Below are positions 23,801 to 38,100 of a stretch of DNA of 64,000 bases, one piece after another. Origin of the DNA: Mimachlamys varia (taxonomy: Eukaryota > Mollusca > Bivalvia > Pectinida > Pectinidae). The notes under the pieces were generated by a model that made no database searches, was not told where the DNA came from, and worked only from the letters and a program-made list of their open reading frames with translations. Both the position numbers and the translations under genes were made by a program. Numbering within the stretch: position 1 is the stretch's first letter; every line of letters starts with the position of its first letter. The stretch lies in the NCBI GenBank assembly GCA_947623455.1, contig OX392529.1:54393186-54457185 (forward strand), in the 5' to 3' direction.

Positions 23801-26800
23801 GGCCGACCAGATAAAAAGTTACGACAGGGTGAAGTTTGGTTTTTTTACCTGTTTTGCCAAAAGCTTATTAAGCACACCGCGAACTGCAAAAAGTTGTGCA
23901 CACGTATTGGTGACGTCACAATGGGAACACAAGAAATTGGGTATGTCAGGTTAATTAATGATCCAAAATGTATTATACAATGCAATTAAGTGACGTACCA
24001 TAATATGGGGACGGGGGGGGGGGGGAGTATCTGAAATCGTCCTTGAAATAACTTTGTTTAGAACCTTTCATAAATTTAGGGTTTATTGATTGTTCAAATT
24101 CATTTTAATGGATCCATATATACATGCGCTATCATATTGTTATAGTCTGTGTCATTTATAATGTAAGTTATACATATCATTTATCCAAAGAATTATGTGT
24201 GAATCTTATAATAATACCTTTGTATATTGTACATCTTATGTTAGTGTCCATTATATTACGTAATCGGATTAGCCGGATAATCTATCTGGTCAGTTCGATA
24301 ACTTCACACATAACTTGTTACTCAAATAGTAAGTAATTAACTTTGGAGGAGGGGGGGGGGGACTATCAAAGTTAAACTAACTGGTAATAGTTTAGTATGT
24401 TGCGGTTTTTATCCCCCTCTTTATAACTTGAAAATGTGTGCTCTAAATCTGTAGTTAGTTCTCGACTTTGAATGGAACAGACTATCAAGTGCACGTGTAC
24501 CTTTTGAAATGTCCATAATCTGCCGTCAAGTCACACAGTACATGTCACTTTTTTAAATTTCGAATTTAACTCTTCTATTCAGCGAATAATCTGTTTAAAA
24601 CTTGCTTGATATGTCTGTATCAAAGTAATTGTTTCCTATTTTATTTTTAACATAAATGAATAAAATGCGGATTAAAACCAATTAAGTCTTCTCATCTTAT
24701 TTTTAAAAGATATTACATGTTCATTTCTTGTCAGTAAAACACATGGGTTTTCAAAGACCTAATCTTATTTTTTTCCAACAGAATTGGAAACAAATTGTTC
24801 TTGATTTCTATTTCGATGTGTGTGCCTGAAGACAGGTAACATCAGGATTTCGCTCATATTCCATTTATTTTACAATATTCACGTTCTGAATTGTTTTTTA
24901 TATACTGCATAGACATACATAAACTGTCAATGGATAGAAAACTGTAAACTTTTATACACACGTATAATTTCTCGAACATATATAAGGATAAAAGAAGTCA
25001 AAATGTGATCCCGTCAAGACAGGTTATATATACAGGTCGAAAGAATTGATAAAAATCATATATTTTTATTTTCCAATATACGTACGGTACATGTACGTTG
25101 TATTGTACGTATAAAAAAGATTGTCTTGTGATTCTATATTATGTTACTAAATGTTCTTTTTTGAAGTCTAATAAAATATATGGTTTTCGAAGTCTATACA
25201 CAGAATTATATAATATCCAAGTCTGTGGTCTACATTTTGTGTATATAGTAACACCAATATCCTTTTCCTTATCTGTTTGTTTGGGGTTGTTTCTACTTAA
25301 GTTTTGTATTTATACAGCCGACCGACATGCATTAATATTTTTCAGTATACATTTTAATAGGTATTACGATCAGTTCCTGCAGGCAATTCGACCATCATTT
25401 TGTAAATTAATACATATCCATATCAAGTGTATGTCATGATATATAATCACTGCCAAATTCTTGAATATAAGACACTACAAATAACAAGTCGTGATACGAT
25501 TCATACAATTTTATAAGACTTATCAGTGGGGTTACCGTTGTGACGTCACTTCTGGTCGTATGACAAAATTGGGATTTTCTGATTTGCGTTCAGGTGTGAA
25601 ATCTAGTAAAATGGTCAAAACTTCATAATTTTACCCAATTTTTTTTTGCAAGAATTATCTCACTTATTATTTACCAATATTTCCATACACGAAAGATGGT
25701 GCAGCACTACAGTTACTCTTTAAGTATGCAGTAGCATTTGGAATTAAATGCTACTGTTACAGTAGTTCATTTTATAATATTTACACCTTTCCCTTCTTGT
25801 GCTTAGTAAACTCTGACTGCGAATATATTAGCGTATACGCAGTGAAAAAGGCTCGGCGGACTGATATTTGTTCAAATATGGCGTCATTCACGCTTCGGAA
25901 AAATAAGTATTCGCTGCTGCTATTGTTTGGTTTCTACAAGATTTTGAAACATGGAACATATACAGAATCAATTTCCTGTGATTAAATAATAAATGATTTC
26001 TAGCAAACTTTTGATTCCAAATGATGCGCAGTCGAAATTCTTTGACGGTAACGCAAACATGGCGGCACCCTGCAGTTGTGACGTCTGACGTCGGACCGCG
26101 TCACAACCAGATCACTGTGTCAATGCGTGTACATAACGACCGTTATAAATAAAGAAATAAATTCGATTTGCTAAAATTTGTATTTAATACCAAATTAACA
26201 AATGATGTTATGGAGAAAAATAGTGTTGTTTACTGTGTATTTTCTAAATTTACCAATATATTGATGCCATTCAATGGGACTATATTATCTTAGCAACCAC
26301 GGCCATCGTAATTACCATCTTAGCAACCCGCTTTGAATGCTTTTTTCTGTGTATAGCACTTAAAACTTAATAATGGTGTAAATATAAGGATTGTACCTCA
26401 TTTTGACTGCGTATACGGTAGTATGCCCGTAGTTGGCAACGAACATATTCACTATGGAGCAATAACACGCACCATAGAATACAGTATGTTCGTTGCCAAC
26501 TGCGGGCATACTACCGTATACGCAGTCAAAATGAGGTACAATCCTTATTTACACTTTCAAATGAAATTATTACTGGACATTGTGAAATTGATATGTAAGA
26601 CATTCCTTTGATCTACCTTTTTGTCAGTGCTGTTTTTCCAAATGCATGTATGTACCACTCAAATGATTATTAAAAAATTGTATTTTTGAAAACTTGGAAT
26701 ACCGGTATTTGCAGACGGCAAGTGCAAGGCAAACCTTAGACAGATACGTATTTTAATGTTTTTAATTTGTACAGAATTATTTGGTGTTTGTAAAGGCATG

Positions 26801-29800
26801 ATTTATTATATTGGTAAAATCAGATATCAACTATGATATCTTAATGATTGTGTGCTGTTTATTATGACTTCTGTTATGTATTCATGTTTATACTGGGTTT
26901 AAATACGAGACATTTATAAAAATATGGTATGCATAATGTGCTAATATTCATGAACTTCCTAGCTCTTACAGTAAGGACTGACTTAGGGGTGGGTATTCCA
27001 TAACTTTTTATGTTGGGGAGGTGGGAGGCATCTATATCATGGGTGGTTGGGTTAAAACCAGATCTGGATACTAATCTTTCATTATTTGATTGTTGGTTTG
27101 TACCTCCCATCCCTCTCATGTTGATAATTCTGGATCGGCTGATAATTTTAATTATCAAGAAGAAATCTTACTATAATGCAGCCTGGTATTGTATATCTCA
27201 AGATATCGGAGATCTGGGGTCCGCAAACATTAAGCCATTATCAAGCTCATAGTCTCATACAAATATATTGTGCTTTTATTATTTTGATGATGAATTTAGA
27301 CATTTTATTAAAAGTTTGTAAAATAAAATACACAATAAATAAAACCAAGTTACATATCACTTATATAATGTAGTAAAAGTTTGTTCAAGTGAAATACATT
27401 ATGTAACTTGCCTCGAGCACAAATACCAGTAATCTATGATTGAGCAGGAGAACACTTTCAACAACATGAGCCTAGGTCTCTTGTTTAATGGAGTAGTTCG
27501 TTGTTGTAATTTCACAGGGGTATTACAATAGCCCATTGTCAAGCTATATGAATAATAAAGGTCTAGAGCTAGATATAGACGTGACATTTTAGAGATTATA
27601 TTTTTATTTGATACATAAAGTGTGAATCATGTAATGTAATATTGTATTGTCAAGTGATGTATGCATGTTAATTTACATGTCCACAAAATATTGTTTGTCG
27701 GTGTATTGTCTCAATAATAAACGCTCCATTAAAAAAATAATTGTTGTTTTTATATGGGCGGATCGGTCCAGTGGTTAACACTCTGGCCTTCCATGCAGGC
27801 GGCCGGGGTTCGATCCCTGTTATCGTCACACGCATGGAACATTCAGAGAAAGTGTTTTTCTCCTGCCCACACAACTCCAACAACCCAGGTGGAGTATAAA
27901 ATGGTCTGGGGTGGATGTTGCAGTATTTGTGATGTGTTGTGGCACTATAAAAGATACCATTGGAAACACGGTCCCACTACAAACAGAACACAATTCATCT
28001 CCAGCACACACGCATACATACACATACATATGGAGATATTAGCCAGGTGGTATAGGACAAGTAGTTAGCCCGATAAGGCAGCTCCTGCAAACTCCTCAGA
28101 ATTGTATATGATATAACTGTATGTGTTAACTGTATTGATTGTATAAGAATTGTATCTATGTACTGTAAAGCGCTTTAGAGTGGCTCATGTTAGCTAGATA
28201 GGTCGCTATATCAAATATTGTATATTATTATTATACGGCCATCAGATTTCGACAGATGTATTATGGGCATCAATCTGTCTGTCCATTGGTTAAAGTTTGG
28301 CACGTTTTTCCAGTGGTATACAAATTGAGTCAAATAGTGTGTAATGACCTTAGTTTTTGCCATGAATGTTCTTGCAGTGTCTATTAGCAATGATATCGAT
28401 TCATTTTATGGGAAAAAAATGCATTATTTTTGCATATCTAACATCTTTGGACTAAATCTTTTTTCATGTTAAAGTTGGTGCATGTTTCTTCAGTGGTAAA
28501 GGTTATCAGTTCAGTCAGATAATGTGCTGTAATCTAAATATTTGCAATGAATGTTCTTACTGCGTCTAATAACAGTGAGATCAATTATTTTATTGAAAAA
28601 CATCCTTTTTGTCTCTCTCTTCAATTTTTTGACGTTGTTTTTGGACTTTTTGGTTAAAGTTTTGGTGCTGGTTTCTCTAGTGGTCTCATGGCTCAGTCAG
28701 AAATTGTTTTTGGTATGAATATGCTTGTGGGGTCTTTCAGCCATGTATGTGGATTCAATTCATGATAAATACAATTTCTTCAGTTTGTCCATATGGGACT
28801 CCATCTACTTACATTTTATTTGAATATTGACCATTCTTTTACATTTTATATGTTGAGTATGAAATTACCCAAGGTGTGTCTCATTTACCACACATCAAAA
28901 CTCACTATGGGTACTCAACACCCTGATTACATTTGATTAGGCAGTACATCAGTCACAAAAAAAACCCCAATTAAATGTAAACATCATACTGGAGACAATC
29001 ACTTTTGATATCAGTGTAAGCTTTTTCATCACATGAATGTGACACTGACTATCAATCCAATAAAATTATTGGTAGTGTCAGACGGACATTTGTTGCATCC
29101 GTTAGGGGCGCTCTTTTTTTACATGGTCCCAAAATATTTAGTGGATCAGATTGTAAGTACCCATACACAACAGACACATGGTAATTTGATTGTTCTCAAT
29201 TTAATCAATAGTATATATGCTATGTACACACAATTATGCTTGACTGCAACTGAACCTTTAAATTCACTGGCACAACAGTTCTTGTTTGATAATCTAATTA
29301 CAATTATAATATGAAAGATAATTTCGGAAAGCACTAAACAGAAGAAAAAAAAACAATCAGCTTAACAAAAACTAAATATTAAAGACCTAAATTAACTAGT
29401 CAACTGGCTTGTAGTACTGCACTAAGTTATCACATAGGAAGTTCTTGAAATATACATGTTAAAATTATCTATATAAATATATCACAACTGTCAATTTAGT
29501 TGGTGTATTAATTTAGCTAAGGTTAGACAATTATTTAACTTTGATGCAGAAACCTACCATATTATGGAGAAACTCTTCTACTATTATTTTTAAATGTATG
29601 CTGAAGACCTACTAAAAGAAAAATGTTTGGGGTAATACTCTTCAATAAATGTATAGGAAAACAGCTTTGTCATGTTGAATAAATTTACAAAGTCCATTTG
29701 AAATCTCCGGACAAAATTGAGATTGTGAAATATGCTATGACCAGTTATGTTATGATAGTCAAATCAAGCTGATGTTCAGGAAAACACAATTTTATGTCAT

Positions 29801-32132
29801 GGTTGAGAGGAGATCTCCATATTTTTTTTCTATTTTTTTGGAAGATGTTAAGGGAAGTAACTCTTCAAAATAATGTTGAATATCAAAGATCATAAGTTAA
29901 AAACTGATAGAAATCATGGAACAAATATATCACTGACTAATGAACAACACCATACAATAATACACCATTTGCATATATCTTTGTTTAGGGTCTAGGGTAT
30001 TGGTTGAATACGGTTACACCACAGATGCTTGCAAAAGTTTATATGATGCGTCTATTCTGGTATCGGAAATAAGGGTCTCCTTGTTGCTTGCCGGAACCTC
30101 CTAACCCTAATCCCAGTGTTAATTGCACAGACAGCACTGCTCATTGTTTCCTTCAAAGGTCCATAAGCATCCACAATGCAGTGCTGTAAAGCATGCGCTC
30201 TCCTAGGAGACAAAGCCAGCTTTCCCTTCACTCCATGAAAGTTTCTTCCATACATTTCTGCGTCATTAAACATCCTCTTGGTCATGTTCCAGGCGAACCT
30301 TGTAACTGAATTACAAGAATCTGTATGCACTTCCTGGATAACGGCAGGTGAAATCCTTACTTCTGAGTTTTGGGCGACGCCTTGCAGCTCCTCAGGTGAC
30401 ATGATTTCATCGATCGGTCCTGGTTTACACAGAAGGCGGAACTTCTTCTTCGCAGCCGAGTGGTTGTCCTCCGGTGGTTGTTCTTGTGTCATTTGTGGCG
30501 TCTCCTGTGTTGAGCACTGTGGGGCTTGTACAACCACTATAGGTGTGATATGTGGTGTGTCATGTATGATATGTGGTGTGTCATGTATGGTGTGTGGTGT
30601 GTCATGTATGGTATCTGGTGTTTCATGTACCTGTATAAAATGTTCATGGTCAAAGTCTGCTGAAATGGTCTGATGGAATGGTGACACTGTTGTAGCTCTA
30701 TTCTGGTGTTGTAGTTGTTCGGTCAGTCGCTGGATTTTTTCTTCCTGTGCAGCCATCCTATTTTCTTGTTTTACCAGCATGTCCAGGATCTTGTCCAGCT
30801 TTGCCTGTGAAAGACCCTCTGTCGAAGTAGCCTTCTCCGCTGTGACTGCCCTTTGACAAACTGGAATGGGAAGGTTGGTTTGACAGGAGAGAGTTCTTGT
30901 TGATTTGCCTTCTGTTGTTGTAGCCTTCTCAGAAGTATTGCTGCGCGATACAGGGATGGCATCCTGGGGACCGATAACAACAACTCTGTCTGTTTGGCTG
31001 GAGTTAGATTGCTTCCCTTGAGCCTGCTCCTCCATCCTTGAATGGATTAAATCTTGTTGGTCCTCACTGAGGTGGTCTATGTACACTGCATTCCTCCTTG
31101 GGCAGGCTGTTTTGGACCGTTCTCCTGATCCCTGGTGCAAAACTGCTATGTGCCTTCCATTTGAGCCCTGAATTAAATATGCAAAATATCAATGTCATTT
31201 CAAGAAAGTCCTTTTTCATCACTCATGCAACTCATTTTGTGAATAATTGACCTCAATTTGCAGGGCAAAATATAACATTTTTTGCATTAGCGTGCAAAAG
31301 TCAGTAAGTTTATATAACATTAAGTATTATGAAAAGTTTGGTTGTAGCTTTGAAAAGCCTTCTAATATTGCAATTAAACAGGCCTATTTTATATACTGCA
31401 TCATGGCAATTACTCTGGAAATATAGTAATAGTCATACACCGAGTTATTTGCACTTGATAATTTATTTCTTTCAACATTTTTTTTTCATATCTTCAAAGC
31501 ATACTTGAATTCCTTCTAGTCATTTTGATAAAGCTTTTGGTTTAAGATTGTTTTTTAGTTATGCTAAAAAAGACTCCTAAGGACAATTGCTTTTCAATGT
31601 TGAGACATGTTGTGGAACCAAAAATTGAAAGTACTGTTCTAGAAAGAATTGCTAGCATTGGGAACAGAAATTATGCAATATCACTCAAATGCCAAATACT
31701 GTTGTCGAAAAATTAAAATGATTTTTTTTCTATACCATGTGAATGTTAACAGTAAATGATTAAATGCTTGCATTTAAAGAAAAAAAAAACTTTGCGCATG
31801 AAGAGTCCCATATTATCAGATGTAATGTGTCTAACGTCATTGTGAATGTTTCATATAATTGCCCAAAGCAAGAGTCTAGTCTTAAGTTCACACACGAAAA
31901 GAATAGTGAAGACCAAGAGACCCATTGGCCTTTAATGAAATACCGATGTCCATATCTTTCTAATCTACCCTAACCAAGCTTGAACTTGGGACACTGACAG
32001 ACCTTCAAGGGTCCCATTAAAGGCATACATCTCCCAAAATCATCAATAATTCAGCTTTGGACCAATTAGTAAAACCCAGTAACTTTGACTAAATGAAAAT
32101 CACACATATCAAATATATCATCACCACCCATG

Positions 32133-32172
<40 letters not shown>

Positions 32173-35100
32173 TAATTTCATACTTGTAACAAAATGTTCA
32201 TCTGTGAAAAGCTTCACAATATGACCTTTGACCCAGTGACCTTGACTTTCTGGTTATAATTTTAACCATGTTTATATTATTTCATACTAAAATAGACCCA
32301 AGAGTGTCATTATCACTTCATTCCCAGTGGAGAAAATGAAGTCTGGAGTGTGTGTGTTGGGGAAGGCGGGGGGGGGGGGGGGGGGGGGGGGGATAAATAG
32401 AGCAATTCAAACAAATCTGCATCTCTGGATTTTTTTTTTTTTTTTCGATTTTAGCTCTCTACACCCCTGGAATATGTCATTGCAAAACTGATGGTCTGTG
32501 TGCACCCACCTTGTTGATGAGGCAAAAAGACTGGTTCGAACCTTTGATGTACAAGAATTGTGTGGTCACATAATGGTAAAAACTGACAAAGTTTGAAGTT
32601 GGTTGTGGCTCCTTCAAAATATTAAAGAGAGGCATGCAGCCTAGTGATTGGTCAGGATGTTTTACCTGGGCGTGCCTTCAGTTTTGCCATGACATATTCT
32701 AGGGGTGTTTAGAGTGTAAGTGATCGTAACCCTTGGATATCGAGGATTGGGGTTAGGATAATACAATTCACACTTTTGGTGCATCTTTGTCCATGAATTT
32801 GAGCAGTTGAAATTGCAAATTGGGCACACACGGCATGAGGACAGACAAAGGGCAATTTGAATAGGTCACTTAAGACATGGTATCAGTTAACCTAATAAAC
32901 TGATATATCATTGCAATTTTGCTTTCTTTTAACTGTTCAAGACACTATTTCAACAAACATACCTCTATCTGCTTTGATTTGGGTCTTGTTGACCTGCTCT
33001 GTTGTTTGGGTTGTACTGGGGGTTCTTCATCATTGGACTGATACTAGAAGAAAGATTAGATAATAATGTTAATGTCAGCCCAATTTGTTTTCCACACTTG
33101 ATAATTACAAGAGGTCAAGAGGGCCTGTATTGCTCACCTGGATACTAAGTAATCATGGTAAAATATTTTCAAAAAAGATCTTATGGACAATTTTTAAATA
33201 AGACAAATCTTTGATGGACAAATTTTAACAAGAGGCCCATGGGCCTTAACGGTCACCTGATGGTTGACATGAAAGAGAAATATGGGAATGTTGAGATGAA
33301 TATTTATAACAATACATTGCAACACAAGGCTTTTTAGTAAACTTAATCCCCTCCACAGGGAGAGATGCAAGACCCCAGAGTCATGAAATTCACAATTTTG
33401 GTAAAGAACCTTAAAACCAATCCATCTATGAAGAGCATTTAATATTCCAGCATATCTGGGAGAAGAGAAGAAGATTTTTGAAATTTTTGTCAATTTGACC
33501 CTTTTTGGTCCCGCCCTCCAGCCCCTGGGGGTCAACTAGGGCCAACATGTACATACCATCAAAGTGTCATCCCATGCTGATAATTTGATACAAGTTAGAA
33601 TGAATTCCAATACAAATCCAACAAATAATAGTCAAAAATGTGATTTCCCTATATACACTATAGTAAAGTTTACCCCCTTCCCAGGGGCAAACGTGAGACC
33701 CCAGGGTCATGAAATTCACAATTTTGGTAAAGCCCCTTAAGATCCTTCCATCTATGAAGAGTATTTGATTCTACCATATCTAAGAGTAGAGAAGAAGATT
33801 TTTGAAACTTTTGTAAATTTTACCCTTTTTGGCCCCGCCGCGCAGGCCCCTGGGGGTCAACAAGGGCCAACATGTACATACCATCAAAGTGTCATCCCAT
33901 GCTGATAATTTGATACAAGTTAGAATGAATTCCAATACAAATCCAACAAATAGCCCCTGGGGGTTGGGGACCATATAATTCACAATTTTAGTTGAACTTT
34001 GGACATAGAAGCTCCCTGCCAAATTTCACTGAATTTGGTTCAGTGGTTTTGGAGAAGAATTCGAAAATGTAAAAAGTTTACGGACGCACGACGACGGACA
34101 AAAGGCGATTAGAATAGGTCACTTGAGACTTCGTCTCAGGTGACCTAAAAAGACAAATCTTTGAATCATAAATTAAAGTTAGAAAAATGGTTGAGTATCT
34201 CAGCAGATCACTATGACTAAAACCGATTAAAGGTTATGACTCTGGAGTCAAGTCTGCAAGGGTGTGGTTGACCCTGGTGTAAAATCTAGAAATCATGATT
34301 GTGATCGTCTAATAATGCCCAGCAATTAATTGTATTGTTTTTGGGTGTGGATCTCAACTAAAAGTTATGACTCAGGAGCCAAGTCTGCATGGGTGTTGTT
34401 GGCCCTGGGGTCATATTTAAAATCATGATTGTCTATTTATGCCTAAAAATTGTATATATATACACCGTAGTTTTGTGGGGATCTCAACAGTTTACACCCC
34501 TCAATGTCCCTAGAGGGGCCTTAGCTTGACATCTCCCATATGTTCAATTGACTGAAAGTGCCGAATTTCAACTGTTGCTGTCTTCAAATCAACTTACTTA
34601 TTAGGGAGGGGAACACTTTGCACACTGGCCTTTAGACCAGGGAAGTCATAATTGGTGATTAGGTAGAGACAACAGACAACCTAAAACTTTTCCAACAACA
34701 ACTTGTCACTCTTGCTTTTTACAGATGGTATATTGTGGTTTTTTTTTTTAAATTTACCTTATATGTAAGTGCTTTCCCCATAAGTCAGGTAAAGGATAGT
34801 TTCCATGAAACCCTACGTATTTCTGATAATAACAGTTAAACCCAAATGCTGAACTTGCTCACCTCATCCTCTGGCCAAATGTCCAGATATCCACCACGTA
34901 TGCCCAACAGCCCTCTTCGTTTTTTCTCTCTGTCCAGTTCTTTGGAACGGTGTGTTTCCGACCACTCATCCTCGTACATGTCCAAGTACATTGTTGAGTC
35001 TGTTAAAAAACAAATGAAATATGTTTAAAACAAATGGAAAAGGTGTGAAATTTTGCATTAATAACTTAATGTCTCCATGGTAATAGAAAATATACACAAT

Positions 35101-38100
35101 GGTGGTCGGGTGATGCAGTGGATAGAGCACTTGCCTTTCACCAAGACGGCCGGGGTTTGATTCCCCGACCGGACGTGAAAAGGTATGTGGTAACTTTCCC
35201 AACCACGTTTTCTCGAGGTACTCCGTTTTCCTCCCACAATAAGACCACTCGCGCGCTAGCATCCGGGCAAACCAGAGTGATTAATATAAGTTGGATAACT
35301 TGTTTCAAAATTGTTGTAAAATGAATTAAGTTTATATAAGATATACACAAAGTGAAACCTTGCCAATCACAAATGCCTGATATGTATAAAATGTTTAAAA
35401 GTATGGAAAATCTTAAGACAAAAGTAATTTTGTATTTCTGACTTGGTTTCAATTGTAACCAAAACTACTTTAATTTGAAACCTTGTCAACAGCAAAAGGC
35501 ACACTTGATCTTTTGAACATTTCAAGTTAGAGCCCTTAAAATCCCCTCAGAAGCATTGAGTCTCCCCCATGTGGCCGAATTTATTATTCAATGCAAATAC
35601 CTGGAATGTTTCGTGGGGAAGAAAATTGTAAAATAAGCAAAGGATTTGTTTTGTTTTGAAGATGATGCTTCACTAAAATTGAGTTTAACCATTACTGTAT
35701 TAGATATATGAAAATTACAAATGAAGAATGGTATTTTGACCACTATGGTGAAGTGCATGACTTCAGGGTCACAATTTGGGTAGGAAGGCAGGCAAACAAA
35801 TCATTTTATATGGTTTTTATTAGAGATCTTGACTTTGAAATTGCTTGAAAATTGACAAGAAAGATTGAAGGAACATATTTTCATCAGGTTTGATTAACAT
35901 TGATGAAGCATTTATGTGAAGGTGTTTTTGTTTTCATTGATGATTCATAAAAATCTTTTAATTGTGATCAATAATACAATACAATAAATCTAGACAATGT
36001 ATTGTTATTCATCATTTTAAAAGATAACTTAAATTTTCATACCTGATATTTCCAGTACTTCACACAGGAGCGATTCCCGACTGAGAGGTAGTGTACATCT
36101 TTGTCCTTTCTTCAAGGATTTCTCTTTCAGTCTCTTAGAGTCAATTATGACAGTGCATCCATCGCAATCAAATAGAACTAAAGCATGTGCCATACTCCTG
36201 AAATAAAAGTTTCTTTTTGGTAAAATTTTTAGCATGATATTTAGAAGAATAATCCTTTTGCAGTTTTTGGGAATATAAGATTTAATTTTAACTTTAACAA
36301 CACATATTGTTTAAGAGTCAATGAGTATTGTTTTTAGCAAGAATTTGCATTTTACAAGTTTTGTTTGCACCAGATGTATTAACAAAGTTGTCTGACAATA
36401 TTTAGCAGTAATAAGACGACTTCTTACAAAACATATGCTATATAAAAGTATATTATCAAAAAATTATCCATCTTCATATGACATTTACACTACATAACCC
36501 TGCCATTCAGTTGACATTCATATATGTATATCAATTATGGACCTTTGCTGAGGTCAATATGGTCAATATTTTAGATTTTACCAGGTCGGTATAACACCAT
36601 ATTGACCTCAGCAAAGGTTCATTATTTTTATATTAGGTGTGAAACTTGTTTGCAAAAGACTTAAATTTAATTATATCTATCTTGATAATAATGTCACAAT
36701 GATTATGATGTCACAAATGCAATATTAACTCAGTGTTTCTAAAAATAGAAACATCAGCTCGATATCACAAAATATGGACCTCCATGTGATCATATTTTAA
36801 CCAATGAGAATTGAGGAAAGTCAGACCACATCTAATACAGGCTATGATTACCACAGGTATTTTGTTTACGTTATCACTAATATGTTGAATACATCTGACT
36901 CTCCCAAGACCATGCCCATTACATTTTACCTAAACTGCAAGGTCCATTCAACAGAAAGTGTTATATCTCAACTGAGACATACACTGGATCAAGAGGTATG
37001 GCGGGGTGCTATTTACCCAAATCTAGTGTGCACTATACTATGATGCATACTCAGGTATTTTTATACAGGTGAATCTATCAGAATTCTGTATCCAAATAGG
37101 TTATTTTAAAGAGATGAATCTATCACAGCAAACCACACATTTATTATATTTTGCATCATTCGTGGGTGTTCAGATATATAGAACTATTATTGGCATTTGG
37201 AGGTTTAAAATGATTAGCAAAGATCATTTGAACCGATGCCTTACATGCACCTACTTTACAAGTGTGTACTGTATAGGCGGCAGGGCTTTTTCATGGGGTT
37301 TTGGGAATCGGACCCCGAGATCAAATTGGGAAAAATTGACATAACAGTTTTTATTGGAAATTGACAAGCACTATTTTTTCTAAATTACTATTTAAAACAC
37401 TGTCAGTTCTCATGACATTAAAAAACCATCTTTCTTGTTAAACTTAATGTCACAAGAAGTTCATGAATCATGTAAAACCACCAAATCTGAATTGGACATT
37501 TTTAAGAGGCAATTTGGGAATAATCACACCTTTTTTCATTGGGAATGGGTCTGTTTACCAGACCTAAAAAGAGGGGTGATAAAGCCCTGCACGGACAGGG
37601 ATTTTTTACATGATTCAATAGAAGTGTCAAACTGAATAGTAAGGAGAATATTATTGCCAAAGCGATAAATCAGTAAGTATGCCATTAAAATATAAATACA
37701 TATAAAATGTTTTATCAAGCAAAAATAAAATATGACTTTTTAAGGAAATAAATGTAATCCCAAATATTAAAAAGCAAATAAGTATGTGGCTTATGGTAAT
37801 TCAAATCTGGACCGTTTAACTCCTGGTCAGAAGCATATTGCTTTACACACTTGGCTATATCAGACAAATGTAGAAATAGAAATTGCTTTAACCATCACAA
37901 CACCTTGCACGGTCTTGACAAAAGTTATCAACCACATTTTTATTTTAAGCACTTTCCCAAAGGAGGACCACTTATTAAATATATGACTTGTTTTTGCATA
38001 TAACATCACGGAACTTAAAAGTGTAATCAAAAGTTGGTCCTTAGATAGAAAGTATTTTTTGAAGTCTGGGAAACCCCCCAAAATTTTTAAAAACGTAGAA

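Noticed and set aside
27755..27830. tRNA gene (similar heads at 1968, 35102, 39368 and 54207)
   Set aside because: The A and B boxes are present but no acceptor or anticodon stem can be closed, and each is followed by SINE body sequence.
30278..30673. 131-codon + strand frame with repeated CxVCGVSCM phrases
   Set aside because: It is the antisense reading of the BEN exon's IHDTPH repeat and BEN domain.
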